This document shows positions 11,801 through 22,208 of a stretch of 64,000 bases of DNA, in pieces. Numbering within the stretch: position 1 is the first letter of the stretch; each line of letters starts with the position of its first letter. The notes below the pieces were generated by a model. It did not search any database, was not told the DNA's origin, and was given only the letters and a program-made list of their open reading frames with translations. The DNA lies in the NCBI RefSeq assembly GCF_030867145.1, contig NC_134428.1, forward strand, positions 20,997,537 through 21,061,536, read 5' to 3'. Source of the stretch: Opisthocomus hoazin (taxonomy: Eukaryota; Chordata; Aves; Opisthocomiformes; Opisthocomidae). Position numbers and translations under genes: made by a program.

Positions 11801-14800
11801 CACCCTGCACAGTCTTCCCACACTGTGCTTGCAGATGCAGATATGTGGCTCCTGTGGATGTGTTTTTCTTCTGGGACACATGTCTGTGTAGATCCATTTC
11901 ACTCTCCTGCAGTTGGTCCCATGTGACATGATATTGGTTAACCCAAGATTTCCACTCACAACATGCAGTCACACAGATACTCACCGATTTTTGCAGGGAC
12001 AAGGGTGTTTGAAACTTGATATGCCTACACCATTGGGAAGTATACTTATATGTCAGTATTCCTATTTCTGAAGTATACAAGAACACCCCATATAGATGGA
12101 AACCTCTTTGTTCTTCATTATCTTAATTTTCACTGCAAGAGGCTGCACATCATCAGGCTGCTGCGTTGTTCCTGGCAAATGGCAGCCTCAGGAAGGGCCT
12201 TAATACCCCTCGCAGCAAATTGCTGGAGGACTCCCTGGAGGATGCAGTCACCAATTTTCATCTTTGAAGGTCCGTGTGGAACAGGCAGATGGCTGAAAAA
12301 TACCCAACCTTGAGACTTGAAGGTAACCTGAAAACATTAGTGAGAATTTTACCTCTCTGTGGGGAGAAAAATGAATACATTGCAGCTCAGACCTCTTGGA
12401 AAGATCTAATGTGGTATCTATTTCAGATATAAATTTGACTATATAAAAATGACACCTTTCTACTCAGCCTCTGGTGCTGGATCCAGCTCTGACTTGTAAA
12501 TTAAGAGTAGATCCATTAAGTCGATGGAATTACAGCAGCTGATGTGACAACAGCCTCACCTTGACAGTATTTCGTTCACTGCAGGCTTCACTGAGCTCCT
12601 GCTGATATAAATCAGAAGAAACTCTTCCGAAGGTAACGCTGGTGGAGAGGCAATGAAAGGGAAGCAGGATCTGCGTGGTTTCAGGCAGCAGACAACCCAT
12701 GCACACTCCCCTTGGCACCGAGGAGGCAGCACCCCCACCGCCTCGCCAGGCACTCGGGAACTGCGCTGGACCGATGGCATCAAAAATGTTTTTGCACAAC
12801 TCTTGAGCATCCTTTTGTCTTGCTGCCTGGAGGCACCTCTGCACCTCCTCCTCGATATGCCAAGGTTACCACGTGGACATCACGGAGCTGCTCATCCCAC
12901 CCCAGCCTGTTTCTCCTCCTGCTTGCAGAGGACTAGCTTTTCCCCTGCCATGAGGATTTAGGAGGAGGATTTTTGATACTTTTTCTATTCCATATCCTTT
13001 TATTGATGCACTTGTGCCAGAGGCCGTATTATGTTTTTAGCTTTTGAAGGAGAACATCCCGGTCTTCATGGAGGCTTTATGAGTCAACCTACCCCGAATA
13101 CTGGTGCATACTGTGAGGCTGTGTAGGAACTTCTTGTTTTCTCCTGTGCTAGCCAGAGCCCAGAAGAACAGTCTGAAAAAGCAGACGTGGTAGATGAAGC
13201 CTTGGTAAATCCAGGTTCAGTTCTCAGCTGCGGGAGGTAATTAGAGAGGTTACCAGGTCACAGCCAGTCGGCGACTGCTCTGATGTCTCAGGTGCGGGTA
13301 CCACTTACCTGCTGCTGGTTGTGCACGTTCGTGCTGGAAAAGGTCTTCCTCCAGGCACGTGGCTGTGTGAGATCCTTGGGCTGTCTCTGGTAATGATTAT
13401 TGAGGATTTAATAGCATTATTAGTTTAGCCAGTCAGACCTTTATCAGAAGACATTAACAAGTGCATGAGAGCTTTAATATCCTTGGCAGCTCTATTTCTT
13501 GCCAGGTAATTGCCTTCAGGTGGTTTTATTTCACTGTCTGGATTTTCTTTCATTCCCCATTTTATACTTGAACTTGTTTCGGGAATGTTTTGCCACATTT
13601 TCCTTCCTCACATAAAGAAATAACAGCTCATGACTTGTGAGCACCAGGTAACAGGATACATCTGCCTAAAGACCCATTCATACAGCTCTAATTCAGCAGC
13701 TCCATTCTTGTGGTGAAGGGCTGAGGAGAGGAAAGCAGGGCTTGACTGAAAACACATCAAGTGGAAAATGAAGAAAGGCAAAGACTACTCGGCACTTGGG
13801 GTAGCAGCACGCCCGTGCAGCCGCCCAGAGGTGCTGGAGCATCGCCGGCTCATGGCTGGCAGGTCCTCATGGCCACTCTCCGCAAGCTCAGCCTTGCTGC
13901 GATGGTTAGAAATGAGAATAGTTCGATCTCTCCAGCCTGTACTGGCCAAGAGCGACAGATCCCCAGGCTGTGGCCAAGCCTGTTTCATGAAGCACGAGAC
14001 CCAGCTTGGGAATCCTCCCCAGCGGCTCTGCTTGAGGACATGGTCTTCAGCATTTGAAGGTGCAGAGCTGAGAGGCTCAGCTTGGCCAGGCACGAAGAAA
14101 CCATCTCCTGCAGGGCAGAGGAAGGCCAACTGCCAAGCACACGGGACAGCGAGAGCCTGGCCATCAGCGGTGCTGACTGCTGGCTTCTCTGCAGATTGGA
14201 CCCAGAGAGCCTGGCAGAGGGCTGTGGCTGGGAAACACCGGCCTGGTTAAGGTTTGATTAAAGTTTGGTGATTTTACCCTGTAGTGCACACAGCATTTTG
14301 TGCTCCACAGTATCTGCTGGCATAAAACCTCACAGAGACAGAGGTAAGGCATACGGGGACAAGCTGTTAATTCCTGGACCTTTCAGATGCAGAAATATTT
14401 CGTATGTATTTTTAAAAAGGAAGTCTCAGGTAATTTCCGAAGTTTGCAACATAAACTAGCTGTCTTAGTCAGGGTGCAATGAGATAAGGTGGAAAAGGTT
14501 GGGCATAGAAAACATTTAAAATGAAAGGTCACGTTGCAGCTCCATGGGACTTCCCCTTCCCTGTGCGGCGAGGACAATCACCAGGTAATCAGTGCCCCCT
14601 GCTCTGGCAGTCCTGAGCCAGCTCTTTCCCGGTGTGCTCCAGGCACTGATTTCTTCAGGGGGTTTCTTGCAATCACCAAGAGACACCAAGCAGGAAGACT
14701 CTGGTGTAGATTCCTCACTTGAAAAAATGTTTTCTGCAAGTGCTGAAATCCATCTCTATTGCTGAAATACTTTAAAATTATTGTTTGAATGAAATAATTA

Positions 14801-16272
14801 AATTATAAGACTGCCTCACAACCGTTAGTGAGCGGGTACCGTTGTGGAGTGGAAAGCGGCATCCTTCCCTCTCCAGGTCAGGCAATTATCCTGGTGTGGC
14901 TCCTCCTCTGCTGCAGACCAGGTTTTCCCGACTGATTCAAGCTAAGAATGAAAAAATATCTAAATCGGGGCAGCCGGGAGCCTCATCATGGGCTGGCAGG
15001 AAGCTTGGGGGCAGGCAGTTGCCTGAGCCTGCATTGACTTTACAGCTGTGTTGTGTCAGCTCTGAGTCCTGGGACTTTGCTGAAAGATGTTTAAGCAGGC
15101 AGAGGAAGCCACTGCTGAATTCCTGTGCCCCTGGGACTGACCTAAGCAATAGTTCATCCCCAGAAAGTTTGGGAAAGTCTTGTACGATCCCCACATGTGC
15201 CAGGCAAGCACTTTCCTGGAGGTTTGCCGGAGGGCTCCAGTGATCTCTTTGGTAGTACCTGCTCATAGCTGCTCTTTTATTTGCTCCTCTAGCAGCCTCT
15301 GGTGATTTACTTGCATATTGAATATAATCACAAAAGTAAACTGAGCTGCGCTGATTTTTCCTAGAAAATTCTGACGGAGAGTTCTCTGGCTCTTTATAAC
15401 AAGGGCATCACAATGTGCTGGAAACCCAGGCCACTCCTGTGCTCTCCCTGTTCCTTGAGATGTTTCAAGTCAGAAGAGCCCATGTGTCTGTGTGTGGGAC
15501 ATGCTGTGATGGGGGAGTGCAGGAGGGGACATGGGAACCGTGCTGGGGTCTGCTGGTGTTGCAGATAACTCTCCAGCCAGCTTCCATCCTAGTTTGAATC
15601 CCAGCATCAGTAAGACTAATATGTAAACTAGCGACAGGCAGCAGTTTCCCTTTGAAGGACACCCTTCTTTCTGGGATGCTCAGGGTGAAGGTGCTGACTC
15701 ATTGAGAGGGCTGATGGATATTAGACGAGAGCCGGGTCTGTTATTTCTGTGGTGTTGCACTGGAGTGGGCACCGTGCACCGTTCGCGGGGACTGCTCAGC
15801 TCCCGCTCTGTGAGGGACTGAGTGAGCATTTCTCAGCCTGCGCTGCGTCAGCGTTAACGTGTCCTACCTCCAGATGACTTGGTCCTGCAAAGTCTGACTG
15901 TCAATCAAATTATTCCAGGTCTGAAATCATCCCCTGCTCCCACTCTTTGAAACAGGACTCAGGTTAATGTGCAGCTTTTTTTGCATAGGGATGTAAGAAT
16001 AAGGGTACCGAACAGACCAAACGATGGTCAGCCCAGCATCATACTCCCGATGGTGGCCAGTAGCACGTGCTCTGGGAAGGACCAAAAGTGGAAATTATAG
16101 GTTATATACCCAGTGCTCTCTAAGCCAGAAGTCACATTGTTGTTTTTAATCACCCTTGATGGCCCTTTCTGCTGCGAACTGTCAAGTCTTCTCTTGAACC
16201 CGTTTTATTGCTATCAGCCCTCACCACCTCCTCTGCCCATGAGCTCAGCTGCTGCTCACGGTGTGAGGAAAG

Positions 16273-16321
16273 GTGCTGCCTTGCCCTTACACGTGCTGCC
16301 TTGACCTTACACATGCCGCCT
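16273..16321 (+). repeat. 20-bp tandem repeat, about 2.4 copies
   Basis: GTGCTGCCTTGCCCTTACAC at 16273-16292 is repeated at 16293-16312 with a single C-to-A change, and a partial third copy follows to 16321. The array is too short to be a classical minisatellite. Confidence 0.75.
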
Positions 16322-19300
16322 AACCATTTCACTGGCTTCCCCTGAGTATTTTATTATGAGAAACAGTGATTCATCATTCTCCATACGAGGGCTACATACC
16401 AGTCATGATTCTATCTACTTCTATGATACCTTATATAAAAGATAATCTCTTTTTTCATCTCTCCAGTGGTGCACAGGCAGAAAATAAACCTGTAGCATTT
16501 TTGAGATGATACTGACAGCACATGAACAGATCATGGGATAGTCCCAGAGAGAGTTACCGAACAGCAATTCTCTGTATTTCCTTACTGCAGCAAAGGGTTT
16601 CAAGTAAAGCTGTTTTAAACATCCTATTTTGGTAATGTGGTAAAATGCCTGTATTGATTCAAATGGCAAAGCAGAGAAGAAAGACCCGTGGGGGGGAGGA
16701 GTGGGACTGAGATGCATTAGCAGCATTGCCGCGGGAAAACATTGTCCTCGAGACGTCTAAAATCCACATTTCTAGTCTGCCTGGGCGCATTTAGAGAGAA
16801 GCACTTTTCCTCAGCCATGCAGCGAGTGCAAGACTTTCGGCTTGAGCTCCTTTGAGGAAACCATCTGTGCTCACCAGCCAGAGCCGTGTCTGCTCCGGAT
16901 GCCTCACAGGGCCAGGAGTCCCTTGAATGCCTGTCAAAGAGCCTGCCATCTGAAACGAGGAGCTTGTGTGGCCTGGAAGCCCCTCAGATGTCTTCTCAGC
17001 TCTAAATGTAAAGAGGTGTTTTATTAGATAGGAGGGGAAAAACGCCACTTTTCCCCAATGCCGAGGTTTCACCTCACTCGGAGCCAGCCTGAGTCACCCA
17101 GGCACTGCTGCGTTACGCAGACCTGTTCAGGTTAGGAACATCACTGCCAGAGCCCGGGCAGCTCACGGGGTGCTGTATGGCTTTCACATTGACGTCACTG
17201 CTTCTCATTTACCCTTGGGTGAGAGTGACCGAAATTCATTACTACCTGGCAGCCATCGGGTAAGCCGTGCAAAATAAATCAGCATTCTCCATCGCAAACA
17301 GGTGTCTGCAGCACAAAAGGAGCCATTCAAATCAGCAGGGCAGGAAGGGATTTTTCATCAGAGGAGTGAAGAGATGAATGAGTCGTTAGAGTGAGGGGAA
17401 CTCGCAGGCAATGAGTGATAGTGGTCAGAGGCAGGGGGAGATTTCGCTATAGAAATGGTGGAGAAGTGGTTGGAGCGTGGGGGATAGGGAGCGAGCGTCT
17501 GAGTGAGACAAAGAGGAGGTAAAGTGAGCGATTCAACTTTATTATAGGAAAACAGGAACACTGAATGAAACTGGAAAACACATTTAAAAGTCTGAAGAGC
17601 AGACGACCTTGCCTGGTGGAAGCGGCCCTTGCCCGGTGCATCTCGGTGGTCAGGAGCTCTGCGGGGCTGGAGAAAGGCATGGGTGTCTGCGTCGGGAGGG
17701 GAAGGCACAGGCACGTTCAGGAGAACACACAGTCCCTGGTGTTTCTGCCTCCATGGAGGGTACAGAGACGGTCAGGGTAGTACCCAGGCAACAGTTCATG
17801 AGCTGAGAGAAAAAAAAAATCTTCTCTGGGATACTTTAAAATGTGGATTTCTTGCACCTTTGGTTGCATCGTTTGATCCCAGCTGTTTTCAGAGCTGGGC
17901 CAGCACATGAGACAGAGCTGGTCTGGCATCTCCACGGTCCATCCTTTGTGGTTTATTCAGGGCAGGATTAAATACATTGGTCAGGGAAGTTTTAGTGTTG
18001 TGTCACATCTGGTCTGGGGGCGGAGGACAGCTGTTTCCAGGACCTGCAGTCAGTGGGCATTTGGAGCAAGCTTTCAATGCTCCTCAGCCTGGTTCATTTT
18101 GCCAGCCCTAAAAATATGCCCTGAAAAAGGAAATAAAATCTTCACAGGCTTTTCTCCAAAGCTACTAAAAGATCAAGCAGTACCCTCCTATATCACCTGC
18201 AAAAATGCAGATGTTCTCATCTCCCAGCACACATAAAAGCCATTTCTCACCCAAAGTAAATCTGGGTAGTTGTAATTTCTTTTTTGTTCACACAAAAAGA
18301 GAATACAAATTACAGATGGCACTGCCTGTTAAGGAGGAATCTTTTGTTTTCTGGGCAGATCATTAGTAACATAAAATGTTACTGTGTGATCATTACAAAG
18401 GTGGGAATCCTGTTGGGTTGAATGGCTATTTTTTGTTTCTGTTTTTTTTTTGTGAGCAATAGGCTGCCTAGAAGGTAGGAGGATATTATTTGAAGCTTAG
18501 ATTTACCAGAACGTCATTCACTTGTTCAGTAATAAAAAAAAAAGCCCCCAGTCATTGAAAGCCTGAGTTCCATTAAATGCAAAATCCTCTCCCAGGATGG
18601 CTGCTGTCTTCGTTCTGGGACTTGCGAAGAGGAGAGCCCTGCTGTGCCAGGCGCAGGTGCACCAGCAGCCGGGGCACGGGCTCTTCTGGCATCAGGAGAC
18701 GGCGTGCATCCCCTCACACCTGGCATTGGGCAGGCACAGGGAAGGGGCTGATCTCTAGTTTCATTCCAGCCTTTTGTGCCTTTGTTGTATTTTTTTTTTT
18801 TGGCCCACCTGTGGCGTGGTCTGATGTATTTTCACTTTGAGCTCTTTGGGAGAAAGGTTTCCTTTCCTTATGAATACACGTCCAGTGCTCGGCGCAATAG
18901 AATTCTCAAGCTTTAGTGGGGCCTTTCGATGCTAACATAATAAAAATATACAATTTATTTATCAAAGCCTCCTTTAAAGGAGATGATGGAAGAAATAGGT
19001 TTTAACCTTCTTCTGATACTCAGAAATCCACTTTGATTCTTTCCTTCCCAGAGAAATAGCATTGCATTAGATGATTCTTATTTTATTAGCTATAAACCAC
19101 TTTCTATTTTGATTTTCACATGCCATTGACTTTTTCTTGGTACAGACACAGCTGAACAACCAGGTTTTTCAAGTGCAAATCATGTTAATAGACACCCGCT
19201 TCTTTCCACTCCACCCGCAGGAACATAGCTGTAAGAAACAGAGCTGATGCCCAAAGAATATTTTCCTATTCCATTTCCTAAATCACCTCCGAGGCCATAT

Positions 19301-19379
19301 TATTCCTTCTGAATTCCCAAACGTGGAGTGGTGATGGTTGCTTTAGTACTTCTGGCACTGTCTCTTCACATCAGAAGAA

Positions 19380-19385
19380 TTTATT
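19380..19385 (-). terminator. Candidate polyadenylation signal for the receptor gene
   Basis: The plus strand reads TTTATT, which is AATAAA on the gene's strand, about 550 nt beyond the stop codon. It is the first canonical hexamer I found downstream. Other copies occur further on (near 18954 and 19080), and the site is unsupported by transcript data. Confidence 0.3.
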
Positions 19386-19931
19386 TGCATGGAGGAGTGA
19401 AACAATACGATCAGACAATGAAATCTCAAGTGGTAAACTGTGTGAATTCCTCCACCACTATTACTTTTTATGATACTGTTTCTAGCATTTCTTCTCTACT
19501 TGCAACTACAACTGACGGATTTGGAGCAGAGTGCCTCTTCTTGCTGCTCTTCATCAGCACAGGGCGAGCAGCAGCAAGCAGTCAAATCCTTGCTGTATCC
19601 AAACTGCAGCTCTGCATCCAGAGACGGAGCTGCGGGGACAGCCCACTCGTTGGGAAGCCGATCTATCTAATTATGCGACTGTTGACTGGGCAACGGGTTA
19701 CACATCTAGTTGTCCCCAGTAAAAATCATTTGTCTTAAAAGTTGATCTGAGTTAAAATACGTCATCTTTTCCTCTCATTATTTGCTTCTTTCCTTGTTTC
19801 ACTATTTTTGAACTGGTGGTGGGAGTGATTAGAAGAAAGTTTTTTTCCATCATTAAAATATCTGGTTCAGAAAGACCTCTAAGGAGTCATTCAATGCAGA
19901 TGAGGGTGTGAGGTGCACTTCCTGAGCAGAA

Positions 19932-21260
19932 TTACAAGGAGGTGTTCTCGCTGGAGATGGTGTTCAGAGGTGGACGCTGGCAGGAGTTCAAGCATCTACA
20001 CTTGTTCTTGTGGCCATGACCTCCCCGACATCTTCTGCCTGTTGTGGGTGTTGCGGAGGGTCCTTTCCTTGCAGGCTCCATTGAACTCTGGTAAGAGAGC
20101 AGCTCTGGGACTGAGGAATGGGTTGTCCCTTCGGATAGAGAGAAGTTAAAGAGAGAGACCATTCTTTGGTGGTATTTGCTCTTCATTTCCTTGGCTGACC
20201 TGTAGAGGTTCCCAACAAAGCAATAGCATATGGGGTTGAGGCTGGAATTGGTGAGGCCAAGCCACTGGGCAAAAGGTCTGAGCTGCAGGATCCAAGGAGA
20301 AGGAGTCACATCCTGCAAGGATTTGGGGATATTGAAATCAATCCAGATGTCCATCAGGTAGACAGGCAGCCAAGAGATTGCGAACAGCAGAACCAGGGCC
20401 ACCACCATCTGTGCTACCTTCTTCCGGATCTTCAGCCTGGAGGCTGGCAGAGAGCGGTTCAGGGCAGTGCTCTCCTTCAGCTTGCTGCTGCGGCTCCACA
20501 GTCGGCGTACCGTGAGGAAGCAGATGACCATGTTGAACAGGACCGGCAGGCAGTAAAGCGCACAGAAGAGCAGAAAGTTGTAGGCTTGCTTGAGCCTCTC
20601 CTGAGGCCAAATCTCCCTGCAGATGGAAAACACCAGAGGCAAGCCCTCCACCACCCCAATCTCATCCCGTTTGTTCATGAAGATGAGGGGCATGCATATC
20701 CCTGAGGACAACAGCCACACCACCAGAATGGTGCTGAGGATCCTCTTCTGGGTGAAGAAAGACCGGGCATTGAGTGGGTTGTGCACACTGTAGTACCGGT
20801 TCACGCTAATGACGGTCAAGCTGAGGACGCTGGCGGAGACGGAAACAGCCTGGATGAAGGGCACTGCTCGGCAGAGGAAGTCCCCGTACACCCAGGCTTT
20901 GTAGATGAGGTTGCCCACGGTGATGGGCATGCAGACGCAGACCACCATGAGGTCGCACACTGCCAGGTTGATGAGGAGGCTGCGGGTGGCACTCAGGCTG
21001 GACACCCGGCTCCGGCGCTTCCGCGTGAGCACCCGGATGGACATGATGTTGCCCACGAAGCCCACCACAAAGGACACCAGGTACATCGCCGTCAGGCTGA
21101 TGGTGACGGGCTCCTTCGCGAAGAGGAAGAGCATCTTCTCCAGCTCTTCCCAGCCCAGCTCCTGGCTCCCGTTCCAGAGCCCTCCTTGGGTCTGGTTCTC
21201 CTCCTGCCAGAGCTGCAGAGGGCCGGGAGGGGCCCCGGGGGCGGGGGGGGAGGAATTCAT
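19932..21260 (-). CDS. Class A peptide-type G-protein-coupled receptor (orphan; CCK/gastrin-receptor-like by eye)
   Basis: A seven-transmembrane receptor of 442 residues in one coding exon. The start chosen is the first in-frame ATG (21258-21260), with G at -3 (GCCATGA); the frame is open upstream only back to a splice acceptor, and the putative first exon contains no ATG. The extracellular N-terminus (1-50) has three N-glycosylation sequons (N2, N22, N30). Landmarks: N71 in TM1, the LAVCD aspartate D103 in TM2, C130 and C214 for the conserved disulfide, N154-R155-Y156 at the end of TM3, W182 in TM4, P239 in TM5, S296-W297-L-P299 in TM6, and N342-P-I-C-Y346 in TM7. The cytosolic tail is about 90 residues, ends in NTSL, and carries a Cys cluster (KCRCLNSC). 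By family knowledge it should sit in the plasma membrane and couple to G proteins. The ligand is unknown. Resemblance to CCK/gastrin-type receptors (TM2-TM3 region) is my visual judgement, so the class is certain but the subfamily is not. Confidence 0.9.
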   Translation of the reverse strand: MNSSPPAPGAPPGPLQLWQEENQTQGGLWNGSQELGWEELEKMLFLFAKEPVTISLTAMYLVSFVVGFVGNIMSIRVLTRKRRSRVSSLSATRSLLINLAVCDLMVVCVCMPITVGNLIYKAWVYGDFLCRAVPFIQAVSVSASVLSLTVISVNRYYSVHNPLNARSFFTQKRILSTILVVWLLSSGICMPLIFMNKRDEIGVVEGLPLVFSICREIWPQERLKQAYNFLLFCALYCLPVLFNMVICFLTVRRLWSRSSKLKESTALNRSLPASRLKIRKKVAQMVVALVLLFAISWLPVYLMDIWIDFNIPKSLQDVTPSPWILQLRPFAQWLGLTNSSLNPICYCFVGNLYRSAKEMKSKYHQRMVSLFNFSLSEGTTHSSVPELLSYQSSMEPARKGPSATPTTGRRCRGGHGHKNKCRCLNSCQRPPLNTISSENTSL

Positions 21261-21353
21261 GGCTGAGCCCCCCCGGGGACCCCGGGCTAACGGGGCAGAG
21301 CCTGCCGCGCTGCCCTGAGCGCTCCTGGCATCTTTAACCGGGACCAGCCGAGC
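21261..21353 (-). other. 5' untranslated part of the receptor's coding exon
   Basis: The 93 nt between the predicted splice acceptor and the chosen ATG. The reading frame is open across it but contains no in-frame ATG. An out-of-frame ATG lies at 21329-21331 (GATGCC) and could form a short upstream open reading frame, a possible translational brake. It is inferred from splice-site sequence only. Confidence 0.55.
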
Positions 21354-21781
21354 CTGCAAGAGAGGGTGCGGAGAGCAGGGGTGAGCGGGGGCTCCTGGCG
21401 AGGTTTTCCCTGCTCGGGGAAGGCGCCAGGTCAGAAATGGCTTCTCGGCAACTTAGTTGAGATCCGGCCGTCAGGGCTGGGGAGGGCGGGGAGCTCCGCG
21501 TCCGGGCGGGGAGAGGGGCTGCGGGGTCCCCCCCGCACCTCAGGAGAGCAGCCCCGGCCGCGGCCAGCCGCCGCTCCACACCACCCCACCTCCCCGGAAA
21601 GTTGCGTGCCCCTCGGCCGCGCTGCGGGACCCCGGTCCCGAGCTGCCCCCAGACCCCCGGTTCCCCCCCCAGGTCCCGGTCCCGAGCTGCCCCCAGACCC
21701 CCGGTTCCCCCCCCACGTCCCGGTCCCGAGCTGCCCCCAGACCCCCTGTTCCCCCCGGCCCCGCGGCGCGGCGGCACTCAC
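21354..21781 (-). other. Predicted 428-bp intron in the receptor 5' leader
   Basis: On the minus strand the donor CCCG|GTGAGT (GT at 21781-21780) matches the consensus perfectly. The acceptor has a long pyrimidine tract running into TCTCTTGCAG|G (AG at 21355-21354), and a branch-point-like GCTCAC lies about 27 nt before it. The intron is very GC-rich and contains the three-copy 44-bp repeat. A leader intron in front of a single coding exon is common among class A receptors. No transcript evidence is available. Confidence 0.6.
21634..21765 (-). repeat. GC-rich minisatellite, 3 x 44 bp, inside the leader intron
   Basis: Units start at 21634, 21678 and 21722, each beginning GGTCCCGAGCTGCCCCCAGA on the plus strand. 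The first two are nearly identical and the third diverges at its end. The gene's strand is G-rich, with runs of 5-8 G per unit, so it could form G-quadruplexes in the transcript or non-template strand. Such a short homogeneous array is likely to vary in copy number between individuals. Confidence 0.85.
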
Positions 21782-22200
21782 CGGGCGGAGCGGCGGGCAG
21801 CGCCGGGCCGGGCTCCTCCCGCGGCAGCTGGCACACGCAGGCTCTCGTCCCCCCACGCACCCACCTCGCACCGGAGGCTGCCGCCCGCTCGGCCCCCGCG
21901 CCCCGCACAGGCGCGCGGTCCCGCACACACGCACAGCCCTCCCCGCGGACCCGTCCGCCCTTGCACACGCACGCACGCGCTTTGCACACCCGCACGCTCT
22001 CCCCTCTTGCCCTGCCCCGCAGGGGAGCCCCCCCGTCCCCGCCCCTCCCCTCCCCTCCGCCGGGTGGGTCCAAGCCGCCTGCCCGCCGGGCTCCGAGCGC
22101 CGTGGTGCTGAAGGGACAGCTCCGCGGGGCGGGCAGGGAGCGGGCAGGCGGAGGGCAGGGCCGGACGGGGACGGGTCGTGGTCCAGGCAGGGACAGCAGG
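21782..22200 (-). promoter_or_regulatory. CpG-island promoter and untranslated first exon of the receptor gene
   Basis: The sequence is extremely GC-rich and dense in CpG, in continuity with the intron and the first part of the coding exon. On the gene's strand there is a GC box (complement of CCCCGCCCC at 22037-22045) and no TATA box. No ATG occurs on the minus strand anywhere between 21782 and 22200, which fits an untranslated exon ending at the donor at 21782. The transcription start cannot be placed precisely. Alternating purine-pyrimidine CACACGCACGCACGCGC tracts lie at about 21922-21992. The island is cut off abruptly by the repeat block that begins near 22130-22209. Confidence 0.55.
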
Positions 22201-22208
22201 TCGAGGCA

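Larger units (their letters stand above)
5891..19900. other. Intergenic DNA, no supportable gene
   Basis: About 14 kb of unique-looking sequence of mixed composition. Open frames are short and overlap on both strands without any family signature. Items listed separately are an inverted TGTGGGA motif pair (8993-9011) followed by a CpG-rich stretch to about 9110, a 20-bp tandem duplication (16273-16321) and a 14-bp palindrome (18969-18982). The last few hundred bases, about 19.38-19.93 kb, may be the 3' untranslated region of the receptor gene. Nothing else rises above background. Confidence 0.55.

Noticed and set aside
20781-21266. 161-codon open frame antisense to the receptor
   Set aside because: A His/Asp/Glu-rich mirror of the receptor's codons, with no independent support.
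21261-21359. Extension of the receptor protein by 33 residues upstream
   Set aside because: That frame has no ATG and would begin at a TTG lying across a strong splice acceptor, so the first in-frame ATG at 21260 is preferred.
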